The notes: generated from the sequence alone by a model not told the origin. DNA of 64,000 nucleotides from Cladopsammia gracilis (GCA_022457155.1 JAJGOT010000274.1:497001-561000), one strand, 5' to 3'; counted from the stretch's first letter, positions 35,391 to 47,555 are shown. Made by a program: numbers and translations.

Positions 35391-35494
35391 GGAGGCCCAA
35401 CCGATTTTTTTAACCGACTTTTACCCCATTCACACCAACGCTTAAACATGTTTCGCTTAAACATGTGTCGCTTATGTAGCACGTTGGCTTGTTG

Positions 35495-35908
35495 CTATTG
35501 TGCATTTCGATCCTCATTGTTATTCCGAAAAGATGTTGTTCCCTCTCCGGTCCGATTTGATATCGGTCGGCTGTTATGCTTCTTGATTGTAGGCATCCAC
35601 GCTTCGGGAATTTCAATTCCACTATCTCTGTTGATGTTATTAGGATGAAGTCTTATGTGGATGGCCTCTTTAACTCTACGGGTGTACAAGTGTGGGTCAC
35701 GGTCAATAAACTTAACCTCGTCCCAAATAGGAAAATGCCCGGTCTTGTTAGCGTGTTCAGAAACCGCGGAGGTTTGAGTACGAGCAAGCCGTATGTCTCT
35801 ATCGTGTTCTTTTATCCTTTCTCCGATATACACTTTGCCGCATTCGCAATATGCGTATATCGGTTCTAGGGTCTGCTTTACAACGAAGATATTTTCGTAA
35901 ACATACAA
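35495..35908 (-). pseudogene. Penelope-like GIY-YIG fragment, copy 2
   Basis: Duplicate of 9502-9939. A missing base near 35501 shortens the C-terminal end (frame ends ...DRNAQ). Otherwise it carries the same VYIGERIKEH core and is a dead fragment without the RT domain. Confidence 0.8.
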
Positions 35909-36131
35909 GAAGATACTGACACGTAAGATCGCTTTCTGGAATAATTGCCAGCTTGAGCGCTGCGAACTGTTATGGCTGACGGGGTTTCGACAGTTTTCAG
36001 CCAGCTATTTCCAGTATCGGTAAGCTTATATCGTTCTAAGTAAAAGCGCTTTGTGTAATTATGAACCCGTTGAATGAAATGAAGTAAAAAGAAAATCAAA
36101 ACTGAAGAAAAACAAAAATGTTCGTCGATCA

Positions 36132-36212
36132 TTCCCCTTCCCCTTCCCCCCTCCCCCCCCTCTCCCCCCCTCCCCCTCCCTCTCCCCCCCTCCCCCTCCC
36201 TCCCTCTCCCTC
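36132..36212 (+). repeat. C/T-rich polypyrimidine tract, copy 2
   Basis: Counterpart of 10179-10260 with a rearranged run pattern; also just upstream of the first coding exon. Confidence 0.85.
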
Positions 36213-36283
36213 AAGTCCCGGAGAGCTTGCTCGCGGGCTGATCGAATTAGCACTTTAAAATTTGCTTTTTTAACCACAGAGAG

Positions 36284-36839
36284 ATGTCAAACAAAGGTTA
36301 CGAGACTCTGGCAACCGATGAAGATAATGGCACGGATCAGTCTTCTCATCCCTCGACGTCTTCAAGTTTTCTCTCCCTTGTGACCTTCTGGTGGATGAAT
36401 ACCCTATTTGGAATAGGAAGCAAGCGGCCACTCAATCAATCAGATTTCCTACCATTGCAAGAGGAAGACAGAACACGTGATCTAACAGGGCGACTTCAGG
36501 ATGAATGGAATAATCATGTGCAAGAATGTACCAACACTCAGGGAAAACAACCCAAACTTTGGAAATGTGTTCTGAAAATGATTTCCGTTAATGAGGTTAT
36601 TTTCGTTATGACATTCTGGCTCGTGGAGTCCATCTTCCGTTTATCACAGCCACTTGTGCTTGGTATACTCCTCCGTTTGTTAAGCTCCACCGAGAAGGAC
36701 CGCATCCTGATCTATGCGTGTTGCTTTCTCTTAGCACTGACTGGATTGTCTTGCGCTTGTACGCATTACCCTCTTTACAGATTTGAATTGTTTGGTATGA
36801 GACTAAGTTAGTGCCATCAAGGGACTTGTTTACCTCAAG
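36284..36839 (+). CDS. ABCC4: ABCC4-like copy 2, coding exon 1
   Basis: Open from ATG 36284 through the N-terminal cytosolic part and two helices ([20 protein letters not shown] and [17 protein letters not shown]). One extra t near 36809 (aagttagtgcc; copy 1 has aagtagtgcc) makes a premature stop after ...GMRLS. Without it the exon is 555 bases and joins exon 2 in phase 0. Confidence 0.88.
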
Positions 36840-39800
36840 GTAAGAGCCTTACATACCCTTGAACGAACACTTCGGGTAATTCCTACCATATTCCCGCCCC
36901 AACCGTAATATGGCGCGTTTTAAGCACTGTGCCAAAGGTGGAACGGGGACTTGGGGACGGGGACCCAAAAGGACGTGAGGTCGGGGACGTGGGGACTTTA
37001 ACAAAACATACCTGTGCAGTCCAATCATTTCTTTACGTAAAATATGCATATTGTCTTCTACACTCGATCCCTACTACGCTGTGCTTATGCTCTGGCGAGG
37101 TGACTACTGGACAGCGGCTTGCTTTTGTCAACGCAGGCTGTCCTGGGTATGTACTTGGTGTATCCCTTATTATTTTGTATTTAAACACTTAGTTTTTTTA
37201 TCAGTAGAAAAAGAAGATAAAAACAGCAGAATGGGGAATCGAACCCGGGCCGTATGATCTACTCCATGCACACTATCCACTACACCACCGAGGACTAGCT
37301 GCCGGAAATTGCAATTTTTAAGGGATATAAGATAATATACTGCTAGCCCCAGACCATATATAAGAACTAACCCTTTCGATACACTGGAAATACTGGAATC
37401 AATGCTTAAACCTAAATATTAAAATCAGTGCTTCAACCCTAGATACTGTAATCCGACCCTAATTTACACTGCAATAGATTTAAATACATTATAATAAGGG
37501 ATACATGAAGTACCATACATTATGATCAGGGATACACCAAGTACCTAGGCTGTCCTGACCTCGTGGGCAATCATGGCCCGCTCCCACTTTTGAATTAAAT
37601 TTAGCTCGCCTTCGCCCGCAGACGCTCAGCAATCTATCAGCAGACAATGACTTTCTCATAAACAATGCTGAGTGCTGAAAGGAAGTGTCAAAATGAACTA
37701 AAAAGAGAGTTTACCAGGAGCTGGTATAAAATGTACCTCGGTGCGTAAAGAATCTAGGGTAAAAATGGGCCTTTAAAACTGTTCACGCCTTTCCGCATTT
37801 TTCTCTCGGCATGTGACCTCTCTCATTTCCCCTTTTGTGTTAAGAATTTGGCTTTTAATTTATGCAGTTTTGTCTCCTACTCTTCCTTGAAATTAAATTA
37901 AATTAATAATAACAGACTGTGAAATGTGAGAGTAGTTTTAATGAGTGTTGCAATCGCATTAATGGCTTGCTAGGCTCGATCGAACGGCATAAACCGACTT
38001 CAGTTTCTCAAGGCGGTCATTCTAGAGTGATTTCACTTCAACTGTGAAACAAAAACTATTAGTTAGTGTGTAACACTACCTATCACTATCTATTACACTA
38101 GCGCTAGACCTTGATAGAGTGATTCACAATCTAACAATTGGTGTGTGATAGTCCAAATTAAACAAAACAAAACAATGGAATTATTGTCCAATAGCGCGCA
38201 CTATTCTACTTACTATTTCACGGGTTAACTGAAATCGCTCTAATATTCGAGGATAATAGAAACTGATACGAAGTACTACGGCGTAAAATCCTACTATCAA
38301 TTTCACAGATGAAGTAAAACCACTCTAACAGCACAAACATTTGTGCATTCAACCACCGATGTGGAATCACCTTTCGTATGGGTTCCCTATGCCTGAAAAA
38401 CCAGTTTTAGGCGTATAATAAATTATATCAGAGATACATTTTGGCGCCAGTCCATAAATAGAGAGTTTGCTGAGCTAAAAAGCTTGGAAATAAACTATCA
38501 TCAGTGAAAAACATTGGGAAGAGGTTCGGGGAGGCTGAGATTGTACGACATGCAGTTATGTATGCAGACATGAAGTACTCACAATCTTTCTGTTTTCCTG
38601 GTATGAATTGTTTTCGGCAGATTCCACTCCTCAGCCAGCAGCTCCTTCGAGAAACAACGACAGGTCACATCATTGACTTGGTATCAAATGATGTTCAGAG
38701 AATTGAGCAGGCCCCCTTAAAGATATTAACTTTGTTTTTTGGTTGTATGGAGTTCGTTACTGGAGTTTGTTTAGTGCTTTACTTAATCGGTTGGCAGGTA
38801 CTAATGGGGGTTTTGTTTCTAATGGCGTTAATTCCTTGCGTCATGATGATCTCATCTATTTGTGCTCAACTGCGCGACGAAACCGCTGAAGTGACGGATC
38901 AACGTCTTTCATTAATAAACGAGCTTGTTTCTGGAATTCGCGCGCTAAAAGCGCATGCGTGGGAAGATTACTACATGAAGAAAGTTCAAAAAGTGAGAAG
39001 GTGAGTAGAGGGAAATTTATGAGAAAAACGTAACGGAACTTTGAACCTATTGTCCCCAAAGCCCTTCTGTTGGAAGATGAAAAGATAGATATTTATCTTT
39101 TCATCTTCCAACGAAAAACAGAAAAAGAGGAAAAAAATTATTCGAAATGATACAGTGCGATTACTACAGGTATTTTTTTAAATTTTAATTTTATTTAAAT
39201 ACAAATACAAGGGTCATACAATATAGACAAGCAAAAAAGGTACACCATACACGTGTATTGGCAGCACACGCACAATAAAATTGAAATAGAAAGCTAATAT
39301 AAAAGTAAAAGTTACGTCGGTGCATTACCTTGCCAGCTTTGAGATTTAAGGGCTGCGCGCCTTCGAAACAACTGAGGACACCTTAAAACTCTGACATTTT
39401 CAGTTTTTCATTTTCTATTTCTTTTCCGTTGAAAGTAATAACTTGCGTACGTAATATTTCCCACACTACACACGTGTCATGTGCATAAACAACTGCATGT
39501 CCGGATCCATGTTTGCTCATTCTTATAGCTGTTTTCGTTTTTGTTTTTAGGAGTGAAATTCGGATCCTTATCAAAAAGGGATTCCTATTGTCGATTATAG
39601 AAAGCCTACTATCTTCAAGTACTATGGCAACTTTCATATCGGTATTAACTCTTGTACTAACCGGACAAGCACTTTCGCCTTCAACAGCTTTCGTGGTACT
39701 ATCTTTCATGAATGTTCTTCGAACAGCACTGTCTATCAGGATAGGTAGCGGAGTTCCTTTACTGTTTGAATTGTTTGTCTCTTTTAGAAGGATTGAGAGA

Positions 39801-42800
39801 TTTCTTCTTTTGAATAACATGCCTCTGGATTCTTTACAATACAAACAAAGTTCTAGTGGTCGAGAAAATTTAATTACTTATGCAGAAATAATGGTCAGAG
39901 AATCATCTTCAATAAGCAAACTGGCTGTTCAGAAAGACATCCCTGGAAATCAGGATAAAGTTACCGTTACTGCGAATAAAAATATGGAGCTAGGGGAAGC
40001 GAATTTATCAGTTTTAAACCTTTCTTGCAAATTGGATGATATGAACGGTGAACAGTATATTCTTCGAGATGTCACTTTTGTTGCGTCTGAAAAAAGTCTC
40101 ACAGTCATCACAGGTGTAGTCGGCAGTGGAAAGTCGACACTCCTGGCCGCGATCGCGGGTGAAGTTGTCAAATCAAGTGGTGACATAGTCTGTTCTGGAG
40201 CTAAAGCTTATGTCCCTCAGACGGCTTGGATTTTCTCTGGAACTATCAGAGAAAACGTGTTATTCGGTGAGCATTTTGACGAAAAGAAATACGCTGAAGT
40301 GATGGCGGTGTGTGCACTGGAAGAAGACATAAACCGGTTTCCGAATGGCGATCTTTCATTTGTAGGAGAACATGGCGTTGTATTGAGTGGAGGTCAGCGG
40401 GCTCGTATTAACCTGGCACGCGCAGTGTACGCTGATGCAGATGTGTATCTATTGGATGATCCGCTATGCGCTGTAGATGCCAAGGTCGGCGAACACATAT
40501 TTAATCAGTGTATTTGCAGGTTCCTTGAAGAAAAGATTAGAATTCTGGTGACGTATACCGAAAAGTATATGATGATGGCCGACCAAGTCGTCGCTCTTTG
40601 CAAAGGTTCTGTGGTCGGAAAAGGCAGTCTTTATGACTTACAAGACAGCGGGACAATTGATACAGTCATTGATGCATCAGTCACAATTCTGAGAACAAAA
40701 GAAGACAACAAAACAGCATACACGAATTGCATTCCAGTCAGTGACAGCCTTGCTGATGAACATATGGGGATCTCAGAGGAAGACAAGTCAACTGGGAGAA
40801 TTTCATCTGCATTGTACTGGGATTATTTTAGAGCTGGAATGCATCCCATTGCGATTGTTGCTGTTGTTTTCCTCTTCTTGTCCACTCAAGGTCAGTGAGT
40901 GCCTGCAAACTATTTCACGCGCCACCAGGCCACCACTAGGTACAACCTCGTTCCCAGGGTCCTCTCTATTCAGCAACGTCATCATCCTGGAAACGAGGTT
41001 GTACCTAGTGGTTGGACTGTCTCCTAAATTTGAATAAAATTGTAAGAGGTTTAAAGAACGGATGCAAGAAAGAAAATGATTTTTGGAACACCAACAGACA
41101 GTTGATACCCACACAAGAGCGCCCCAGGTTGCCAGTGGACTATTTCGGTGTCCATCTATAAATTAATAACTACAAATTCTAATTTTAAAACTTCATTAAA
41201 TCTTCAATATTTCTTATTTCTCTAAATTTAACAAATCCTTTGAGAAAAACTACTTCCTCTCAAACATACCCAAAAATCACCCGAAAATTTACAAAACACC
41301 CCATAACATAGATTTATGTTTTAAGCATATGGTTTTTGGATTGCTTGAAACGCGAACTAGATATTGCCATTAAAGCCATGTCAAGTGGCGGAAAAATGGC
41401 GTTTAGGTTAACTCCTGCCTTAACGGGGGGTATGTCTTGATGTTGCGGAAACAATTGTTGGTTAGCCTGTGGTGTGGGTATACTTTAGGTATCTTTTGAA
41501 CCTTTTGTTTCACGTCATTTAGCGATCGCAACATCGGCAACACCAAGATGCTGTCTATTGACCCTGCCTAACCCTATCATTTCGACACTTACAAAACCAC
41601 AATGAAACAACCAAAGTATATTTTTCTCTCCTTGTTTAGTTGCTATAGTGTTTCCTGACGTGTGGCTTTCATATCTGACCAAGATGTCCTGGAAACAGCA
41701 ACAAGATGCGACGTCCTGGCGTGTTTATGGCAGTTTTGTCTTCGCTGCCCTCGTTTTTGCTTCCATTCGCGCCTTTGTGTTTTTCTATGCTTCCCTCAGA
41801 TCCGCTCAAAATCTTCACAATCAAATGGTGACTTGTCTTCTTCAAGCCCATGTGTTATTTTTTGACACAAACCCCGCAGGACGAGTATTAAACAGGTTTT
41901 CTAAAGACATGGGCTGCATTGACGAGCTTTTACCAAAGATGTTTCTTTCGGTTATCCAGCTGTTCTTGTTGATGCTCGTAGCAGCAGCGTTGCCCGCGTT
42001 TACAAATTTCTGGCTCTGTTTTGTCTCCGTTCCCATTATAATTATATTCATGCGCCTTGCGTTCCATTACCTGAAGACTTCACGGGAGTTGAAGAAATGG
42101 GAGTCTATCTGTCGCAGCCCTGTTTTCTCACACTTCTCGGAGACCATAAAAGGCTTAGATACCATTCGTACTCGGAGAAAGGAAAGAGATTTCATCGATC
42201 AATTTTATCGGTAAGCTATGATAACATTGTACCTTATATTTAATTTGTACTTTATATTATGTTTTGATTATAAAATTTCAGTATCTACTTTCTTCGCTTC
42301 GTTTTCGGTCTGATTTATTTTGTCCCTGCCTTTGAATAAATCTGTTAAAAAGACGTTGACAGGTAAAGAGAAGAAGCCATGAACAATAAGACCGAATGTT
42401 TTTTGGAACCAAATATATTCAATGAAATGTTAACAATCCGCCTCATTGGCCTTGCTCCCAGCATTCCTTCGTGTCGTATTGTTTATAGTTTATCATTTTT
42501 TCCCGACAACGTTTCTTCAGTTAGCTGAATGGTGAAATAGTACATATATAACAACCTGGTTCCCAGGACCTCCTCCGCGGTACATATTTTACAACCTTGT
42601 CCCCAGGACCTCATCCGCGGTACATATATATTATATCAACAACCTGGTTCCCAGGACCTCCTCCGCGTTCAAAAGGGCGCGGCGTGGAGAAAGCTCTTTA
42701 TGAGGCTGCCAAAATACGTCAAGAATCGTACATTATTTGTCATGTGACACATTATGCGCTTCAAACAGGGATTCCAGATTGCAAGAAAACAAATTTGGCT

Positions 42801-45119
42801 CCCAATTGCTAGAAATAAACTCCAAAGACGACATTTCATCCTGTGTCACGTGAAAAAATACTCCTCGATTTATTGAAGTATTTCGGCATCCTTGTCCTGG
42901 TCCAGGGATTTCTCCAGGCACGAAGAAAAGGGCGCGTTAATTTGGCGCAATCTATTTATTTCGAAGTCGTTCCAATCCGCAAGTAACATGCCATTCCAAA
43001 AAGCCATTCCCCTTTTACTTTCGCCGGAAATAAACGTACGATTCATGCTCCGATACCGTTGAGGCAACAAATCGGGCCGATAAATCGTATTGTGTGACCC
43101 GACCTTTACCCTTTGTTCCTTTCAGACATCAAGATGGACACAATCAAGTGTTTTCTATGGTAGTAGCGAGCAGTCGGTGGCTTGGAGCAAGAGCGGATTT
43201 TCTATGTTCAGTGTTTGTTACTGCAGTAGCTTTGCTTTCCGTCACTGTCTCCCACGATACAGGTAAAAAGTAGAAGATAGTACATGGCTGCAAAAGATCC
43301 AGGGGGGGGGGGGGGGGGCAAGAGATAGGACATGAGACGGGAAGATAAATGTCATATATCAAAGTTAATAAAGTGCAATGGTTATGAAACTTAAAACAAT
43401 GTATATGTCTTTGTTCGATGTTTTCGTTATCGTTTTTCGGCCTTGACCGTGCACAACACAATAGAAATGGTGCTCTTAAGTTATTCAGTCATTGGGTGTG
43501 ATCAAAAAACAAAAGATGTAAAATGTAAATGGTCAAGTACGGTTCAACATAAATTGTAGCTCCTTTGTTATCGCCATTGAAGTTTTCAAGGTTTCATAAC
43601 CAGTCCCTCGATTAACTATGATTATATAAACGACTCTCCAATTTCGAAGTTTTAAGCAATTTTCCGAAGATTTTCCAAAGATTCCAAAGATTTTCGAAAT
43701 TTTTCCGAATACTTGTCCGAAGGTTGTACGGTCGTTTCCGATCATTTTACGAATATTACCGAAGATTTCCGAGGAAGATCCGAAGATGTTTCGATTGTAG
43801 ACCAACACCTTTCAGCTTGTTTGACATTTAATATGGGCAACTGAACATGGTTGCTAACGTGAAAATATCAGTGATATCTTCACTCTGACAGTGAAGATAA
43901 AATTGATCTCTACGCATGTGTCGAGATATTAAAAAGATTGTGGTTGTTATGATATTTCCGCGGTGGAAAAAATCCTTTTATTTCACTGAAATTGATATAA
44001 TAATTTGAAATATAATCTCTATAATCTTCTCTTGTTTTCAGTCGGAAGGTCAATCAATACTTTATAAAGTCTAGTTTCAATTGTAATCCCTGTAATATAA
44101 TATCATCAACTAACTGATCATTACGGTTTTTTTTAAATGTTTGTCTGTGGTAAACTAACTTATCACTTCCCGGCTAGCAGAGTCTGGTTGGAAATGTTTA
44201 CTGCAGCATTTTTTTATATATTTTGTTTACAGCATTAACTGGTCTCGCTATTGTCTACGTCATCGAAACAACCAGTATTTCCCAATATGCTGTGCGACAT
44301 TTTTCAGAAGTTGAAAACCTGATGACTTCCGTCGAGCGAGTCATGGCCTACACCAGCCTCGACTCAGAGCCAGGTTACAAAATCAAAACACTTCCTCCAA
44401 CAAACTGGCCTCGTGGTGGTCATGTGAGCTTCAGAAATGTTGCCTTGAGATATTACCCAGGTGGGCCACAAGTGCTGAAAAATTTAACTTTTGATATCCA
44501 AGGAAAACTTAAGCTAGGAATTGTCGGTCGAACGGGAGATGGAAAGTCGTCAATTGTAGCAGCCCTTTTACGCATGCCTGAAGCTGATGGAGATGTATTC
44601 ATTGACGACGTTCCCATAAACAGCATTCAACTGCAGGAATCGCGGAAATGCATTTCTGTTCTCAGCCAATCACCTGTCCTCTTCAGTGGATCTCTTAGAA
44701 AGAATCTCGATCCGTTGGAGAAATACAGGGATGATGATTTATGGAATGTCCTTGAAGAAGTGAAGCTTCATGGCTTGGTTGAAAACCTCGAGGGGCAACT
44801 GGACTACGAGCTATTAGAGAAAGGCGAAAACCTGAGTGTCGGTGAGAGGCAGTTGATCTGCTTGGCTCGCACGTTACTTCAACAAAATAAGATCGTCATC
44901 TTAGATGAACCGACAGCACACGTGGATCCGAATACAGAGACAACCATCTGGACCACCGTGCAGGAAAAACTGAAGAATTCCACTGTCATCACAATAGCTC
45001 ACCGCCTGAACACCGTCAAAGACTGTGATGCTATTTTAGTGTTACGAGAAGGCCAGGTGGCCGAGCTTGACACCTTTGCTGCACTTTTGGGTCGGGATGG
45101 TGGGGGGAGTTTTCTATAA
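36284..45119 (+). CDS. ABCC4: ABCC4-like (MRP4-type) ABC transporter, gene copy 2
   Basis: Exons 36284-36839, 38621-39000, 39551-40890, 41640-42210, 43126-43262 and 44233-45119 splice in frame to about 1289 residues (human ABCC4 is of similar size), apart from one extra base near 36809. Role: ATP-driven export of organic anions, conjugates and cyclic nucleotides (family knowledge), plasma membrane. Motifs by residue: FWWMNTLF near 35-42; NBD1 Walker A G500-T508, LSGGQ 590-594, Walker B D614/D615, switch position Tyr647 instead of His; NBD2 Walker A G1093-S1101, LSVGE 1195-1199, catalytic Glu1220, switch His1251. A long polar linker separates TMD1 from NBD1. Upstream lie a Penelope fragment and a candidate distal first exon. 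ABCC-family membership is firm; ABCC4 orthology is probable. Confidence 0.9.
37225..37299 (-). repeat. tRNA-like sequence, copy 2
   Basis: Duplicate of 11266-11340 with the same A- and B-box-like blocks, inside intron 1 of the second gene copy. Confidence 0.5.
38021..38330. mobile_element. MITE-like inverted repeat in intron 1, copy 2
   Basis: Duplicate of 12058-12367 within intron 1 of the second gene copy. Confidence 0.45.
38621..39000 (+). CDS. ABCC4: ABCC4-like copy 2, coding exon 2
   Basis: Same as 12658-13037: [18 protein letters not shown] coupling region, two helices and the [11 protein letters not shown] motif. Acceptor ttttcggcag, donor gtgagt at 39001. Confidence 0.9.
39069..39112 (+). 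repeat. Perfect 19-bp hairpin in intron 2, copy 2
   Basis: Identical to 13106-13149. Confidence 0.8.
39551..40890 (+). CDS. ABCC4: ABCC4-like copy 2, coding exon 3 (NBD1), intact
   Basis: A single open exon of 1340 bases, phase 2 in and phase 1 out. Contains the end of TMD1 (residues about 313-395), the linker, and a full NBD1 with GVVGSGKST, the Q-loop glutamine in [41 protein letters not shown], and [13 protein letters not shown] where ABCC proteins normally have VTH. It then enters TMD2 ([15 protein letters not shown]). Donor gtcagt at 40891. Confidence 0.92.
40933..41011. repeat. Short foldback in intron 3, copy 2
   Basis: Duplicate of 14965-15043. Confidence 0.7.
41640..42210 (+). CDS. 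ABCC4: ABCC4-like copy 2, coding exon 4
   Basis: Identical in frame to 15670-16240: TMD2 with [17 protein letters not shown] and several hydrophobic helices; ends before donor gtaagc at 42211. Confidence 0.92.
42542..42668 (+). repeat. Triple tandem repeat in intron 4, copy 2
   Basis: Duplicate of 16572-16698. Confidence 0.75.
43126..43262 (+). CDS. ABCC4: ABCC4-like copy 2, coding exon 5
   Basis: Same 137-base exon as 17156-17292, between acceptor cctttcag and donor gtaaaa. Supports the splice model because phases before and after match exactly. Confidence 0.85.
44233..45119 (+). CDS. ABCC4: ABCC4-like copy 2, coding exon 6 (NBD2)
   Basis: Same as 18261-19147: final TMD2 helix, full NBD2 with [27 protein letters not shown] and TIAHRLNT; stop TAA 45117-45119. 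The signature has Glu where most ABCC NBD2 domains have Gln (LSVGQ). Confidence 0.93.
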
Positions 45120-45126
45120 TGTGGCA

Positions 45127-45367
45127 AATAGACCATTTTACAGTTGTCTTCTTAGTGTCCTGGCCTTTGAGTGGAAGCGAGGTTGAAGTTGACCTTGTTG
45201 TGATACAGACCTTGGAGCTTTTCGGATGTAAATTTACCTAGTTAGCATGAGAACAGCATTATTAACATATGAAAGGCAGAAAGGTTTGTATCAAAGCAAG
45301 GTCACCTCCAGCCTCACTTCCACTCAAAGGCAAGGTCACCAAGCACACAACTGTAAAATGGACTATT
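45127..45367. mobile_element. MITE in the 3' flank of ABCC4-like copy 2
   Basis: Duplicate of 19155-19395, again starting 8 bp after the stop codon. Confidence 0.75.
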
Positions 45368-45881
45368 CTTGAAGAGGTTTTCTTTTTTGTCGATTTCGAA
45401 AAAAGGCGCCTGTCAATTTTCTTATCATAGCCGTCGTTAATTATACCTGTATATATCGTTCATTTCACTGCTTACTGATGGAACTATGGTTGACTATACC
45501 TGTCCAGTAATATTCGTATTGTTTCGACAATTTCAGCAGGCAAGTATCAGCAGACAATTTGTCTCAAGGGTGTTGTAAAAAGTCTTGTGTTCTAAAATTA
45601 AAAAAAAAAAAAAACAACTATATGTACATTGATATGAAGGTGGTCATTAAATAGCAGGAGTTTGGATTATAGATAAAACGAACCACGCCAGATCCAACGT
45701 TGAGCCAAGGAACGAGTATTGCCACAATAATTGTTATATAGAACGAGTTAACCTATCATCCGGCAGACTTGTAAAAGCCGGGAAATTATCTGTTACTTTA
45801 TGCTCAATCAATATGAATGACAGAATATAGATATTTGTATAATAGAACAAAACTGAGAACGTAACAGGTACGATTCTACAG

Positions 45882-46504
45882 CAAACAGCGTAGAAACAGC
45901 ACTTTATTTTTTTACAATACTTTACACCAGGACTGAAGAAAAAAGATATTTAAAAGTAGCTGAGACAAAAAATAAGGCGAAAACAGCAACACACAGTAGT
46001 AGATATAAATGCGACAATTATCAAAAGTAAAAAGAATTAGTGCGTGATTACGTCACTGAAAAAAATCGTGTGTTTAAACCTTAATTTAACTAAATTAGTT
46101 TTCGAATTTTTCAAATTTTCGTTGTAATCATAGTAGCGGTTTGATTCATTCAGCCAAACGGTTAGGGGCATTTTCCAACAATTCACACGAGTAGTTAGTA
46201 ATATTTCTGAGTGTGTAGAATAAGGTTTGGGGCTGTGTTTTGGGGGAAGATTTTAGTCCTTATTTAATAAATAGCAGTTGTAGATTGGATGGGTTACATT
46301 TTACCTTATGCTTATATCGATGAGGACACTTTAGAAATGCATGTTTCAAGCAATCAGGAGATTTACAGAAAAAAAAAAAACATTCGTAATTTTTTTTGGA
46401 TATTTTAAATCTCTTTAGCTCTTTCTTGGCCAACAAGATGGGTGTTATATCTTAAAGGAGAATTGCTTCAATTTGTTATCGGTGGAAATTAAAGGCGATG
46501 TATT
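45882..46504. other. Non-coding flank right of the duplication
   Basis: Unique sequence that begins exactly where copies 1 and 2 stop matching. AT-rich, with an A run near 46370. No gene, RNA or repeat recognised. Confidence 0.5.
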
Positions 46505-47056
46505 TTAACCCTCGGACTTACAAGGGGGTGGGAGAGGTAGTTGCCACCCCCTTAAGGTTTTTCTCCGATCAAGACCATTTAGCACATGCCGTTTTCAGTA
46601 GCTGTTTGTTTATCCTTGAGACACATTTTGGTAAAGTTTGGCGACAACCGGTTGCTATGGTAATGAGACATGACGTCATAACTAACATGTTGTCAACCCA
46701 TTTTTTAAGAAAAATGCGTGTTTTCACCTTTTTTCAGCGAAAAAATATATAAAATGCTACCAAAAGCATCAAAATGTTTAATGGTATGTTACTTTGCAAC
46801 TCTAGCAAACAATATTTGCAATTTCCGCATTTTTCCGACAAATTTGAATTTTTAGCAAAATCCAAGATAGCGACCATCTTGGCGGCCATTTTGGATGACG
46901 CCACGGACCCCCAGCAGCGCCATTTACCTTATCTTGTAGAGCACATCGCGGGCTATCTATTAGATGTAAAATATTTCTGAAATATTGCAACATCGTAACA
47001 TCGCAACATCGCAGCCACGGTTGGGGTATAAGTTTGCGTGTACGTCCGAGGGTTAA
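46505..47056. mobile_element. TTAA-flanked element with ccctcggac ends
   Basis: TTAACCCTCGGAC at 46505 and its inverse GTCCGAGGGTTAA ending 47056; the outer bases (attt / aaat) also match. 552 bp. Only short ORFs across it. Fits a non-autonomous TTAA-targeting transposon. Confidence 0.7.
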
Positions 47057-47551
47057 AATAAATATATTTCCATTTACGAGTTCTGCTTACACCAAGATTT
47101 CACAGGCGTAAGTGCAACATCTTTTTGTACTTGAAGTAGGCGTGAGAAAGTAATCTTTACATTACATTTTAGAAAGTAAAATCGATTCAGTTCTCAGTGG
47201 AAAGGTCAAATATATCATTATCATTGAGGATCGAATCTAATGGTCTGAGTGTAGATGTCTTTGCGCCGTTGAGGTTTGCTGGAATTAATGCGAGAATTTG
47301 AAAGTAGTTTAAAAACTCTTATACTGATTGTATCTATCTGCCACTTTATTATTCATGAGTGAGGAATTTTACATCTATGTCATGGATATAATAATTTTCA
47401 TTTTTGATCTAACTTTTCCAAAATAGAGATTTAGCTTCAAATAGTTTTTGAAAGACCAATAAAATTTGCTCGTTATTTTCTCGCGTGACGTACGTCAGTC
47501 GAATGAAGCCGTTCATCGTTTGGCTATAAAATGTTTTCCTTTATCTTCGAT
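47057..47551. other. Non-coding, nothing recognised
   Basis: AT-rich DNA between two elements upstream of the dioxygenase gene. Any promoter of that gene probably lies here or further left, but no motif is convincing. Confidence 0.4.
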
Positions 47552-47555
47552 ATCT

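Larger units (their letters stand above)
25969..45881 (+). repeat. Large direct duplication, copy 2
   Basis: Second copy of 1-19909. The offset drifts between 25963 and 25972 because of scattered small indels. Together with 19910-25968 it would form one complete tandem unit of 25972 bp (19910-45881). That model predicts that the DNA left of position 1 repeats 19910-25968. It may be a genuine recent tandem duplication or two haplotypes joined by the assembler; the sequence alone cannot decide. Confidence 0.97.
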
